Shown in pieces: positions 32,567-43,826 of a DNA stretch of 64,000 nucleotides. Made by a program: the position numbers and the translations under genes. The DNA is from Leuctra nigra (lineage: Eukaryota > Arthropoda > Insecta > Plecoptera > Leuctridae). The number at the start of each line of letters is the position of its first letter. Positions within the stretch are counted from its first letter, which is position 1. The notes below the pieces were generated by a model, which saw only the letters and a list, made by a program, of their open reading frames with translations, was not told the origin of the DNA and made no database searches. Location of the stretch: positions 19,028,309 to 19,092,308 of the forward strand of contig OW203766.1 in the NCBI GenBank assembly GCA_934045905.1. Direction: 5' to 3'.

Positions 32567-33759
32567 GTTCATTCTAGGCCATATGTGAGGTCATCCGAGG
32601 TCAGATAGAGGGCGTGGCAAAGCGGAGGAGAGCAAACGCCCGACGCTCGCTGTGGAAAACTAGCGGACTTTTCTTTTTTTCTGCTTCGCGTTTGTTGAAC
32701 AATGGCGATGGTACAATGAATTGGATTTATTAAAGGGTTATCAGGGGGTGGAATGAGGGGATGAGGGAGAGTTCGACGCCTTGGAAGTAATTTCGTGTAG
32801 ACTCCTGACATTATAGCCGATTCCTTGGAGCTGAATCTGATTTAAACACGCTCACAGAATTTCAGTTTGCAATATTGTATTTTTTATCCTCGTTTTCCTG
32901 TCATTTATAAACCAAAAATGATTATACGCATTTTGAAACCACAAATTGGATTCGTGCCTATATTTTTCGTAATAATCTTACGCGATCAAAAATCATTTTT
33001 CTAAAGTATTTTTAGTTATAAAAAGGGTGTGTTCAGAATACTAATTGGTCGAGTCGATACAAAGATAATATTGTTTCGTAGCGCTCAACGGCGAGGTTAT
33101 CAGCGCAAACCATTCTTTGTGGGTCAATAGCTGAAAGTGTTGACACTAAATTTAAATAAGTAGATAAAATAATCAGCGGGTTATAAATAAAAAATAAACG
33201 ATAACGCCGCAAACGGTCTGTCACATTCCATGCAATCATGGCGCCTGCAAATGAAGTGCACATATTGGTCGACTGAACACCAATTCATTTGCCTACACAC
33301 ATGACGTTCAATTGTTAATTTACAATTAATAGCTAATTGTTTGTCGAACAAAACAATATAAATGCAGTTTGCGTTGATCGCGGATCCTGGAATCCCCGGT
33401 GTTCAAAATGCACGTAAATTATTCGAACTATCAACACCGTGCTGCTCCTCAGGGGATTTACTCTGTAGCAACACATCCAGATTATTTATTGCCGCGCGCC
33501 TCTTGCGAAGAGCTCCAGAAGTGTTCGAATTAAAATTTCAAGCCGCCCACAAATTCTCCCTGATTATTACGTTGAAGGGCCCGGTGGCTCTCAACCAATG
33601 ATTAACCACTTTAAAAAAAAAATCCTCTCGCTTCTCCCGATTGGTTGAATTTGCGTGCGAGAAAATGGCGACGCGACACTAATTTCGAGCCAATTATATG
33701 CCGCCGACGAGCGCCGCGAAACTTAGAAAATAATTAATCATGGTGTAGAGGGCTTAGCG
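32567..33759. other. Gene-free stretch
   Basis: No supported gene. TAGAGGGCG (32596) is a partial CTCF-like core. Confidence 0.4.
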
Positions 33760-33773
33760 GTCGCCATGGAAAC
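33760..33773. promoter_or_regulatory. X-box (RFX-type) motif 2
   Basis: GTCGCCATGGAAAC fits the consensus RYYNYYATRRNRAC at every position. It lies in a moderately GC-rich segment, followed by a G-run at 33843-33862. Confidence 0.45.
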
Positions 33774-34544
33774 GGGAGATTTAGGACACTGGCTTATTGA
33801 CAGGGTTGAAAGTCGCGCAAACCGTGGGACGCGCTTTTTAGAGGGGGTTGGGGGGGGGGGGGACTCGTTTCCGAATATCCAACGTTAATTTATAACTTTG
33901 ATTTTGAACTTATCTGGGGTTATCATCGAACGGCTCCACTTTGGTTAACTTTATATTTACACGAGCTAACTGAATTGTAATCCGATTTGCACTTTACGAA
34001 TCTTTTGATTGATCTTTGTAAAAGTTTTTTTAAAATTTCCTGAAAGCCGTATAGGCTTGTAAGTGAGATCTACGGCGTAGATTATGGTGCAGAAGAGAGG
34101 AAAGTGGAGTCGATAGAAACTGTTCATAGTGACGCACAAAATTCATGTGTGTATTCGATATAAGAAGAAAACTTGTTAAAAATAAACGTTTAGTCTACCT
34201 AGTTTTATTTTACCAGAGTGAGCATGAAAAAGCGTTGCTTATTCACATGTTTTACAAAATTTTGTGGACAACTGTATTAATGAAAAGTAAAGAAAGTAGT
34301 CATGCTCGTGCGAAATCACAGGTTTCTGAAGAGAAAAATACATAATTTCTTAGTTTTAAAGAAATTCGAACCCCTTTTAGAGGTATTGATTTTTATTACA
34401 AATTAGCAATCGGACAGTGTCCACGTATTACGGATGAAGTAGGTACAACAAGTACAACCCTCCTAGCAATATCGACTGATCACAAGCACGCTGCAAAATG
34501 TGCGTCCTTAATTCCAAACATCCGGGCCGGAACTAGCGTCAAGG
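33774..34544. other. Gene-free stretch
   Basis: G-run at 33843-33862; otherwise AT-rich with no supported ORF. Confidence 0.4.
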
Positions 34545-34653
34545 TCAAGGAGTGTCAACGTCAACCCTCCGTCCCGGATCATCACACATATCATTCCCCA
34601 TCACCCTCCGCCGTCGTCCCAACAATAACCATCTAATTAACCGCATGCGACGT

Positions 34654-34684
<31 letters not shown>

Positions 34685-34844
34685 GCACGACGCCCCGCCG
34701 GATGACGGACGCCGGCGCACCTGTGGATGCTGGCTCCAGGGTAGCGACGCCAGCGCCGTCTGACAGCATTACAGGTAACTGCGGGCTAGCTAGAGCGTCG
34801 CGGCGCTTCCTCGACGGCGAGAGCATGGCGTCGTGAGCTGTCAA
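34545..34844 (+). other. GC-rich island with CT repeat and possible first exon
   Basis: A (CT)n run (34660-34684) is followed by an ATG at 34702 opening MTDAGAPVDAGSRVATPAPS and a donor ACAG|GTAACT after 34774. That donor is phase 1, as in the large exon and the 31236 exon. The ATG context is weak, and the reverse strand is also open, so coding status is doubtful. It may be an alternative promoter. Confidence 0.25.
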
Positions 34845-37800
34845 TCGAGGAGAGGGCGAGAGACAAGTGACAAATTGAAGATTTGAGGTGACTTGCGGAA
34901 TAGGAGTGGTATATTTTTATATCGTGAATTGTGATAAATTTACACCGTTGCGAGTGACAAGTTTGAGTCAACTATAGTTGAACGGATTTCGAAAATAACT
35001 TAAAGGATTTGATTTATTTTGTTATTCAGCATAAGAATACAAATCCTACATAACGATTTTTTTCGGACATTTCACGGGGAGGTTATTTATGAATAATAAC
35101 TGATCCCGATCCGGCCTCGTGTGAATGTTTTACCAAATTGACATTTTGTGATTAAAAAGTTTCGAGGGTCATCCATCACCTTCCCGGGGAATTGACACTG
35201 AGCCACGAACAGGATTTAATCTCTACAGCTTGATTGGCAAAACGGTCATTACATTAAGCCAATAGCACACGAATTTGCGGGAGTAACCGTGGACACGCTA
35301 AAAAAAAATCTGGAAATATTTTTTTTCTTCTGGTGTCGTGTTGGTGGCGGCTGCATCGTTAAAAGTTGTCCGCTGGAAATAGGCCTGGTGTTGGCAACAT
35401 TGGCAAATATAATCTAATGTTCGTGTGGAGGCAGTGCGTCTCTCTGGAAGGTAAGAGGAAAAGTTTGCAGAGCGGGAACGCGAAGTTGGTCCTAAACAAC
35501 TGGCGCGTAAGAAACATTATAAAAAAACATATTTGAAAGTAGATTTCGACTGCGTAGTTGCGATTTAATATCGTCGTGTTTCTAAAGAGGCGACGAATTC
35601 CGTTGCAAATCTCTTTTGGAACCATTTTGTAAATTTCGGAATATATTATATCTAAAGTAGATACTATTATCAACTTCCTCTTAACGCTTTTACGACTTTT
35701 CATGATTCAAAATCGTCAAATGTGAATTTAAATGTCAATTTTTCGACGATTTGAAATTAGGTTAAAATCCTACTACAAATGGTGGCATAAAATGGACACA
35801 ATTTTTGTTATTTGTTTTATGATATAGATCATAACTTAAACATAGGAAATAATAATTATTTATGAAATCTTATTGTGCAGAATATAAAAACTTGATATTC
35901 GTCCCACATCTGACACCAATTGTAGTGAGGCGGAATTTGTTTTTCCTTTTTAACGTATTCCTTGAATTCTATGATTTTGAATGGGATGTTAGACGACGGC
36001 TCTCAGTTTTCTCGTCCAATTACTTGCGAAAAAACATGTCAGAGGTCTCAATATACGTTCACAACACAATTTGTTACAAAATCTTCGGGTGGTGTTTCCG
36101 TTATTTTTCTCGGGAATCCTTTGTACCAAAGATTCGTCGTAAATAATCACATCGTTGGCAAGTTATATCGTGGATTCCTACACCTATTCTTCCTGTTTTT
36201 ATCGCCTGGATATCAATCTTCCTCTTCTCCCAGGGATCCGACAGGTGTTCGGGAAAATAACGCTCTCGCCTTTGCATAATAATATAATGCTTTCCCTGGC
36301 AACAAGAAGAATGGAGAGAAAATACAATAATATCACATTTCAGTGGAAAATTGTGGAACAGGATTTTGAGTTAATATTCTTAACTCACATGTGTATTAAC
36401 TTTTGTTAAAAGAAGTTTATAAGATACCAGTTTTAGTTAATTTAAAACGATTTCGTACGAATTGCTTTATATTATTCGCCAAGAAATAACGATATTTGGG
36501 ATCTAGCTATTGATTTGCATGATCATCAGTGACTTATCCTTCGATGACTAATCAAAGTGTGGCAACTCCAAAGTACAGTACAAAATATAATTCAAATCAG
36601 TAATAATTTGTAAAAGTGTACGGAGAAAATGTCATAAAATATTTCTGTGTCAACTTCTTGTGAAAAGAAAGGAGTTGCTAGAGTTAGAATTCAGCTCTAG
36701 TAGGGTTGTGAGTTATGACTCGTGTCACTTCTCCAGCAACTGCTGCCCCGCTGAGGGACTGCTGCCAGTCCGGGTTTACAATATCCCCAACAAGTTCCCA
36801 GCATCTTATCTCCAGCTGTAAACTCAGTATTTGACAGCTCTGATAGGCGGATACTAAGTAGCCATTGCATGGTGTTACGGCTAAGACGAATCATCTTATT
36901 TTTACAATCACAATAGAACTCTCATAAATTATATATATTTGTATCCTTCTCGATTCCTATATACTTTCCTATAATTATAATAAGAAGTGGTCCCAAACCA
37001 ATTTTTTTTGGGGGGGGGGGGGGGGTGGGGGGGGGGATGCGTATACAAATTACAAGAGTTCTAACTCCTTTTATATATATATAAAAATTAACTGTGATTT
37101 TACCCCCGCCATAACTGTAAGGTAACTACTACTTATTTAACCTGCCGATATCTTTATCGGTTCTAAAAAAGTGTTTGAGAGAAATTTATTGATGCGCATA
37201 ATTTATTCCCGATTTACGTTTGAAGGGATTTTTAAAATGAGCTCAGTAGATTTTAGTATCCAACGAACACGGTTATTTGGAAGAAAAACTAATCACCTGC
37301 CAGCTGTTTCCGACTGCATTTGAAATCGCTTTGCAAACATAATGTGTTCGGTTTGTACCGACGGCTCACCGTTGGCTAGGCGTAAGTGTTGTGTAAATGC
37401 AGGCTTCTAGCTCGCTCCGGCCGTACTAATTAATATTTCAGAACATTCGGGGGGCAGAAAACCTGCCACCAGGGAATTTATACAAGAGCAAAGATGTATA
37501 AAACATTTTAGATACTAAAAAAAATGTAGGGCGTCTTCTTCTATCTCTATGCTAGTCATGGATAGAACACATTGTGAGGGGGATTTTAAGTAGCTCTTAA
37601 GAGGAGTATCGTTTGACAACTTCTATAGCGTCTTGAAAACCCTCTAAAAAGTAGTTATCAAAATTTTTTAATATTCGAGGGACTGAAAGTCACGCTTTGG
37701 CTTTATGGAAAAAATATTATTTCATGAAAATCAATATAATATTAGGAATTCACTTTGAACTGTATCCTTTTGAAGTGCACGAGTGAATTAAAAAAATACG

Positions 37801-38061
37801 TATTACGTTGTATTACAAATAACTTGGCAAGCCCTTAGGATAATTGAACTAATAAATTGGACTGTCTAAAAGTTGTTTTCTTTTATTTTCTTAATTATTG
37901 TGTTCCATGTGAAAATCATGGAGTGTTTTTGTTTGACGAACATCGAGACTGTTGACTCAGTTCACAGCCTCACGGCAGATCAGGCTCGATCTCCTTTCAG
38001 TTGTCCGTCAATATTGACTGAGGTTTGTTCTGGGTGTTCAAGATGATAGGAATGATCTTTC
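34845..38061. other. Long gene-free stretch
   Basis: AT-rich. A 114-codon minus-strand ATG frame at 35359-35703 and a 65-codon one at 36697-36894 lack recognisable features. A long G-tract lies at 37010-37036. Confidence 0.4.
37010..37036 (+). repeat. Poly(G) tract
   Basis: A 27-base G tract interrupted by a single T. Confidence 0.9.
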
Positions 38062-38442
38062 TTTAAGAGGCCTGCGTAAGGTAACAGGACGCGCACGGTT
38101 CTACAAAATGTTTTTTTCAGTTCTATCTTCACTAACAGAACTTTAAAAACTCAGATATTAGCGACCATTTCAAGCTTACTGGACTAAAATATCACACATT
38201 GGAATACATTACGACCTCTTGTACGACCTCAAACTGTTATTTACGATATATTTTACGATATTTATCACAATTTGAGGTCGCACCAGAGGTTGTAATGTAA
38301 TTCAGTGTGCGACATTATTTAGTCCAGTAAGCTTAAAATGGTCGCTTAAATTTGATTTTTAAAAATTCTCTTAGTGTGGGGACAAAACTGAAAAAAACGC
38401 TTTGAAGAACCTTGCCTTCCTCACCTACGCTTACCTCTTAAG
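38062..38442. mobile_element. Fold-back MITE, family E, copy 1
   Basis: Imperfect inverted halves: TTAAGAGGCCTGCGTAAGG and AAGCTTACTGGACTA on the left, and TAGTCCAGTAAGCTT and CCTACGCTTACCTCTTAA on the right. The central palindrome runs around 38240. Words such as CAGTGTGCGACATTATTTAG recur in the copy at 47219-47814. No ORF. Confidence 0.75.
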
Positions 38443-38812
38443 ACTCATTTCAAGCACGTATACACCCTACAATTAGACGCAACAATTCAAACCCTACAAC
38501 CTCCTAACTCCAGTGCTTTTTGCATCAAAACGGTACAGAAGTTCGAAGTAACATCGGGATGCCTAACTTCTGTATGCAGATGCTGGATTCAGAACATTGT
38601 ATGATCAATTCCAGGACAAACTGGCGTATATGTAACTCTCCGGAACCTGGAATGTTTTCGCTCAACATAACTCGTCCATGAATGCTCGCCATCCAGAACC
38701 AGACGTGTGATCTTTGTGTGCTGAAACTTGCACCTCAAGCAGGCGTTGTCATGTACAAACCCCAACTGTCTCGAGTCCCTCACAGCGGGACGGAAACTTC
38801 GAGGCAGGCATG
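38443..38812. other. Gene-free stretch
   Basis: A minus-strand frame of 78 codons begins on TTG. It has no recognisable domain and is not annotated. Confidence 0.35.
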
Positions 38813-39240
38813 TGACGTCACGCAATTTCGCGTTACTTAAAGGCCTTAGGATGTGAACACGTGACTGTTTTAGTACTGTGTCCTAGATCAGCGAGGAAAC
38901 TCTGACTTGAGTTGGTGACGTCAGTGGCTGTGGCAGGTCTTAAAGGAAAACAGTGGCGTGCGAGTCAGTGGCAGTGGCAGGTCTTGAAGGATAACAGTGG
39001 CGTGCAAGTCGGTGACGTCAGTGGCAGTGCAGGTCTTGAAGGATAACAGTGGCGTGCGAGCTGGTGACGTCAGTGGCAGTGGCAGGTCTTAAAGGATAAC
39101 AGCGGCGTGCGGGCTGATGACGTCAGTGGCAGTGGCAGGTCTTGAAGGATAACAGTGGCGTGCGAGTTGGTGACGTCAGTGGCAGTGGCAGGTCTTAAAG
39201 GAAAACAGTGGCGTGCGAGCTACACGTGTAGTGGCAGTGG
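38813..39240. repeat. 53-bp minisatellite carrying CRE sites
   Basis: About six units of 53 bp share GTGGCAGTGGCAGGTCTT and AACAGTGGCGTGCGAG. The palindromic CRE TGACGTCA occurs at 38916, 39013, 39065, 39118 and 39171, with another just upstream at 38813. One unit (near 38967) has lost the CRE by a short deletion. There is no ORF; regulatory function is possible but unproven. Confidence 0.9.
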
Positions 39241-39318
39241 CGTAATGGATTCAAGATATCTCTTACATTTTTAGGCCTACTTTATGGATCTTTGGCGAGT
39301 TAGCAACTGATTAATAAA

Positions 39319-39332
39319 GTTGTCATGGCAAC
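39319..39332. promoter_or_regulatory. X-box (RFX-type) motif 3
   Basis: GTTGTCATGGCAAC fits RYYNYYATRRNRAC exactly. A CCAAT box follows (39334-39338). It lies 80 bp beyond the CRE minisatellite, so three promoter-type motifs are close together. Confidence 0.5.
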
Positions 39333-39972
39333 AACCAATGAAAGTACAGGAATGACCTTGTTAACATTCAGTTAGTTAATCATTACGTACTTGGTTTTCC
39401 CACCTTGGAGTATCAGTCAATACCATCAAAACTGGACATAAAGTATGTTTCTGTTTTGTGCCAGAAGAAACTAGATCAAAAGTATGAACAATGAGAAATT
39501 TTACGGTATGAGCTAATTATTTTTATTAAAATCTGTACAAAATCTGTTCTGTTCAAACAATCGGAAGTCCATTTTCTTGATTTTGCGTTGAACTTTTGAA
39601 ATGATGGTCTATCAATTGCAATTTTAGTGATGTCAACAAATACAGCTATATTTATGTATGCTTACACAATGCTTTCGCGTGTCACCATTGCAAATATGAA
39701 ATGATTGAAATGTACTTCCGACCTTCTAGCTGAGTTGTGAGGTACAGGTGAAATTGTTCGGGTCGTTAAGGGTGTGGTGTGGTCGCCGATTGAAACACAA
39801 CGAGGTCCTGATTCGATCAGCCTCTTGTCCGTGGGGAAATCCAGCAGATCTGTGTCACGTGTTGACATTGCAGATTGACATGGCTTCGGTAATAACATAA
39901 CACTCTTCTCAATCGACATTTTCCTGAAGAAGCAAGAAAAAATACAATTACCTGATCCATATCTGTCAGTGA

Positions 39973-40025
39973 TGCTCTAACAATGAGTTTACAATGCTCT
40001 AACAATGAGTTTACAATGCTCTATG
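39973..40025. repeat. 22-bp tandem repeat
   Basis: TGCTCTAACAATGAGTTTAC is repeated about 2.4 times. Confidence 0.9.
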
Positions 40026-40157
40026 ACAAAACTCATGCGGTGATTTACGAAAGTTATAATTCATTATTGCGTACCAACGTATTATCTAACAATTTATTAT
40101 ATATTTGTGACACTTACAAATTAAAAATATCTTACAAATTAAAAAGATTTAACAAAT

Positions 40158-40262
40158 CTGTACCTCAAAGGGAGAAGGCCGGAAGTCTATTTCAATGATT
40201 CTTGAGGTGAGCTAAAAAATCAGCAATTCTGCCTTCATAAAATCATATTTGTAATGGTGACA
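40158..40262 (+). repeat. Dispersed repeat K, copy 2
   Basis: Partner of 28767-28880 with the same order of blocks: TCTGTACCTCAAAGGGAGA, GAAGTCTATTTCAATGATTC, TTGAGGTGAGCT. Confidence 0.6.
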
Positions 40263-40549
40263 TGTGTAATTGTGATAGAGAATATTTCTATTAGTATGGT
40301 ATTAGAAAGTTATATAACCATTAAGTAAGGACCCTATGGTATAACTTATTCCATTCAAGAGAAGAGATGTTAACTTAGATCACAAATGCATTTCCGAAAA
40401 AATTTGGTAAGAAATTGAAAGATTTCAATTGTCGGTACCTCTACTTTCTGAGCTTATCCCCTTTACTAATAACTGGCTACCCTAGTCCCTTGTTGCGCCA
40501 ACTGTTCAATAACTTAATAAGTCAGCTCTGCACGCCGCTGTCGCTCCAG

Positions 40550-40615
40550 CCTCTCAACTCAAGAACTTGCTCGTACCGGCGGGCGTCGCGCATGGAAACG
40601 ACGTCGAGCGTCTAA
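40550..40615 (+). CDS. Weak terminal-exon candidate
   Basis: Acceptor-like CTGTCGCTCCAG precedes a short frame PLNSRTCSYRRASRMETTSS ending in Val and TAA. The last residues (SSV) fit a class I PDZ ligand. The exon is tiny, and it is supported only by local GC content and the acceptor, so a chance frame is quite possible. Confidence 0.2.
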   Translation, partial: PLNSRTCSYRRASRMETTSSV

Positions 40616-40717
40616 ATTATTTACCCGCCGTTATTACGACGTCTCCCCATGTTTTACTCCGTCTAGATACGCGTTAATTTGTCGCCAAATGTCTGTATGT
40701 TTTGCAATCAAGGTCGA

Positions 40718-40729
40718 CCCCCCCCCCCC
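40718..40729 (+). repeat. Poly(C) tract
   Basis: About 12 C residues in a GC-rich patch. Confidence 0.85.
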
Positions 40730-41087
40730 ATCCCCACCAGGAGCACACAAATCACATTAGAGCTCATTAAGCAGTTCAAACAGTGCGGCACGGACAATTA
40801 AGAAGCTCCCCCCTGCCCCCCCTCCCGCGGCTTAATGTCGGGACCGTGTCGGGACCTCGAGATGGGAATTGGGAACACAAGTTTTAAGTCCCGAGTTGCG
40901 CGCTTTCAATGATTTTAGTACGGTGTCAGTTGATCAACCGAATTGATGTGTTAAATTTACTAATTGGGCGTTAGTGAACTTAGTTTAGTATTTATAATAA
41001 CTATTAAGTATGATTCATGTCGACTTGGTATGTTGATATCAAGATGGTTGATGCCGTCATTCGAAACTGTAAAACTTGATTATCTTA

Positions 41088-41111
41088 GGGGGGGGGGGGG
41101 GGGGGGGGGGG
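41088..41111 (+). repeat. Poly(G) tract
   Basis: An uninterrupted run of 24 G residues. Homopolymers of this length are prone to sequencing error. Confidence 0.9.
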
Positions 41112-41944
41112 CAAAGTCATCATTTTGAGCCTCAGAGGCCAACGTTATGCTGAATGAATTTGCAAATCGGGTACTTAGTAAAAATGAACGGATGTTCGAA
41201 GTGAAAAATATCGGACTGTACCTGGGCTCGAAACCCAGAATATTTCGGGGTGATAACTCAGAGATATTTTTCACTCCGCAATTCCCTTAATTTCATCCTG
41301 ACTCTATTGAAAGTTTTCCATAAAACGGTCTTAAGGATGGGTATAAAGAAAATTATTTTGGCAAAAGAAAAGAGGACGTGCCGTCGATTATTGAAATTTG
41401 AATTTGAATTGTTGTATAGATTAACACAATTTGGAAACAAATTTCGCGTAGGTACACTAATAAATTGGTAGGAACAACAGTAGTACCAGATTTTGACATA
41501 TTGGAATTTAAATGTAGAGAAATTGCGCGTGTTCATTTGATTTTAAAGAACCTTTAGTATTGGTATATTTTGCAACATTAGTTACGCACGCTAACGCAGA
41601 AAAAGAACAGACGACTGGCAAAAAGTGGACTGCTCAATTACTCGAGAAATATCACAACTTCATCTGTTGAAAGATGTGTTGATTGCTCGCGCGTGTTTTT
41701 CAACGCATTCACAAAACACAAGTTGATTGTGTAACTTGTAAAAAGCTTGTCGCGGCATCTGGCGAGCGTGCGTTCGAACCTCGCTGTCGGCATTAGCAGT
41801 TAAAACCGAGCGCGTCGTTCACTGCGATCCCAATTACGGGGGATACGGTTTTAACGGCGCACTTACACAGGAGCGAATTGATTCGAAGGGAAGCTGTGTT
41901 ATGATGGAGAGAAAATGTTATTCTTCTACCATGGTACATTGGGG

Positions 41945-42339
41945 ATTTAAGAGGGCTGAGTAGTGAGCGTGGCCCTGAAGAGTTTTTTAATCGATTTTCA
42001 TCAATATCTTTTACCAATGTAATTGCTAACAAAATAGAGCTTTGTAGAGCATTCAGATCAGTTCAATGAAAATATTTTCATAGTTTGGAATAAGTTATTA
42101 GTTTTATTTTGTCTAACAGATGTTTAGTGCCATAATTTTACTAATTTTCGGGCACTAAACGTCTGCAAGGTCAAAGTAAAACTAATAAACCATTACAAGC
42201 TATGGAATTATTTTCATTGAATTGTTCTGAATACTCGTACAAAGCCCTATTTTGTTAACAATTACATTGGTAGAAGATATTGATGCAAATCGATTAAAAA
42301 ACTCTTCAAGGCCACGCTCACTACTCAGCCGTCTTAAAT
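41945..42339. mobile_element. Hairpin MITE, family F, copy 2
   Basis: The whole 395-bp element folds back on itself. Left blocks TTAAGAGGGCTGAGTAGTGA, AAGAGTTTTTTAATCGATTT and AGATGTTTAGTGCC are matched in reverse by GGGCACTAAACGTCT, AATCGATTAAAAAACTCTT and TCACTACTCAGCCGTCTTAA. The loop is under 20 bp. No ORF. Related copies are at 17981-18434 and, as a fragment, 55510-55685. Confidence 0.88.
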
Positions 42340-43414
42340 TGTAATTTCGGGCTCTTTTGGTTTTATTGAGAACAGCTTTTATTGAGTGTAGTGATCTAAA
42401 TTGAAAAACATGAATTAATTTTAATACAAATGATGAACTATAAAAATTAATGCCTACTAGTTGTATTTACTATTCGCACATAATAAACTGTTTTTTTGTT
42501 AAATTTTAAGAGTGTACTTACGTATTTGACAAGTATTGGTTGGAAATGAAATAAAGTTTGTTTTTCACGTGGACTTTATACTCGATGTTGGTGAAAATCA
42601 TGCCAATCCTGTCGGAGGCAGACTTTGTTTGACAAGAATATTTTTTTCCAATATCAGACGATAACAAAATAAATAATTCGGAATGTTGGTCGACTTGTTT
42701 TGTTTGCGATGTTTCTCGCCCGGACAGCGCGGTTTTGTTGGACGTTTTTCTCCCGTCAAATTCCAGTACTGAGTCCTGTTTTTACGCTAAAATGTGTTTC
42801 ATTATTTAATGGCGACCTGATATTGTATTTTGTATGGATACGAAAATTGCGTAGGAAAGTTATTAATCTCTGTACCTAGCACATCGTTAATATTTTTTTG
42901 TTTCGAATTCATTTTTGCAAACAATGTTTTATATTAAAAAACATGGCGTATTGTATGTACACTCGGAGATTCGTATATTAATGAATAGCTTGCCTATGTT
43001 TTTTACATCAATGTTTTGTCAATTTTGAAAGTGTATCGTATAAAAAGTAATCACAATGTTACAGAAAAGTTTCAATTTGACCAATTATGTAAATGTACTG
43101 TGCTGATAACCTTACAGTTAAGTTAGCACATACAATTTTATGCTTTGACTGATTACAAAGTAAAAGGAATTTTACTTTTAATTCTGTTGCTCTACTTAAA
43201 ATTACATTAATCATATCGTCCCAAACGTTTTATAATGTTGAATAAACATCCAACTAAAAATCGACTTTCATCTTCAGAATTTACCTCAAAGTTCATCCTA
43301 CTTTTGAACCCATAAACGACGCAATTGGTTAAGGAAACGCTTGAAACATAAATCCAGTTTAGAGAGTTAACATCCTCGATCACTGTCCGACCTCCTATTT
43401 AACTTGTAAAGTAG
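42340..43414. other. Gene-free AT-rich stretch
   Basis: No exon supported until the terminal-exon candidate at 43415. Confidence 0.4.
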
Positions 43415-43663
43415 GAGGCCGATGAAGTGAACTCGTCGGTCTCGGAGCCTCCTTATCTGTTCGACCAGCCCTCGTCATTCCCACAAACCCCGGCTAACTG
43501 GCCAGATCAGCCGCGTCGTCTGGTCGCGACTTGTCTTTTGACTCCTGCCTCTGCGGTCGGCGTTATCGAGCTCCCTGTCACGCCAGATGGGGAGCCCGTC
43601 AAGAGGGTGGAGGTCACCCGAGGACGAATGATATCTCAGCACTTGCAGTCGCCTTACATATAG
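43415..43663 (+). CDS. Probable 3'-terminal coding exon
   Basis: The frame opens right after the acceptor CCTCCTATTTAACTTGTAAAGTAG and runs 82 codons to TAG (EADEVNSSVSEPPYLFDQ...ISQHLQSPYI). It is the only GC-rich, codon-biased segment within several kb. There is no ATG at its start, so it must join an upstream exon, in phase 0 with this acceptor or phase 1 if AAG at 43427 is used. An AATAAA lies 158 bp past the stop. No domain is recognised; Pro/Ser-rich at the N-terminal part. It could end the gene of the 23-kb and 31-kb exons or belong to another gene. Confidence 0.5.
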   Translation, partial: EADEVNSSVSEPPYLFDQPSSFPQTPANWPDQPRRLVATCLLTPASAVGVIELPVTPDGEPVKRVEVTRGRMISQHLQSPYI

Positions 43664-43820
43664 TCTCTTTTGTAATTTATCATTATCAAGAACTTAAAAA
43701 CTATTGAATCAATAGAATGTATTTGGAATTGCAAACGCGCTAGACTATGCCATATTAAAAGACCTACGGTTCACAACGCACGGTTCTAATCATTATATAA
43801 TTGGTATCTTTTTTAAAAAT

Positions 43821-43826
43821 AATAAA
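43821..43826 (+). terminator. Candidate poly(A) signal
   Basis: AATAAA 158 bp downstream of the stop codon of the terminal-exon candidate. Confidence 0.35.

Noticed and set aside
35359..35703. 114-codon minus-strand ATG ORF
   Set aside because: AT-driven composition, no domain, no splice or poly(A) context; this length is expected by chance in 64 kb.
36697..36894. 65-codon minus-strand ORF, possible transposon fragment
   Set aside because: The peptide looks protein-like but I cannot match it to any family and there are no element ends.
38589..38825. Possible transposase fragment (FVHDNA-like words)
   Set aside because: Starts on TTG and lacks the catalytic spacing and downstream motifs of Tc1/mariner transposases.
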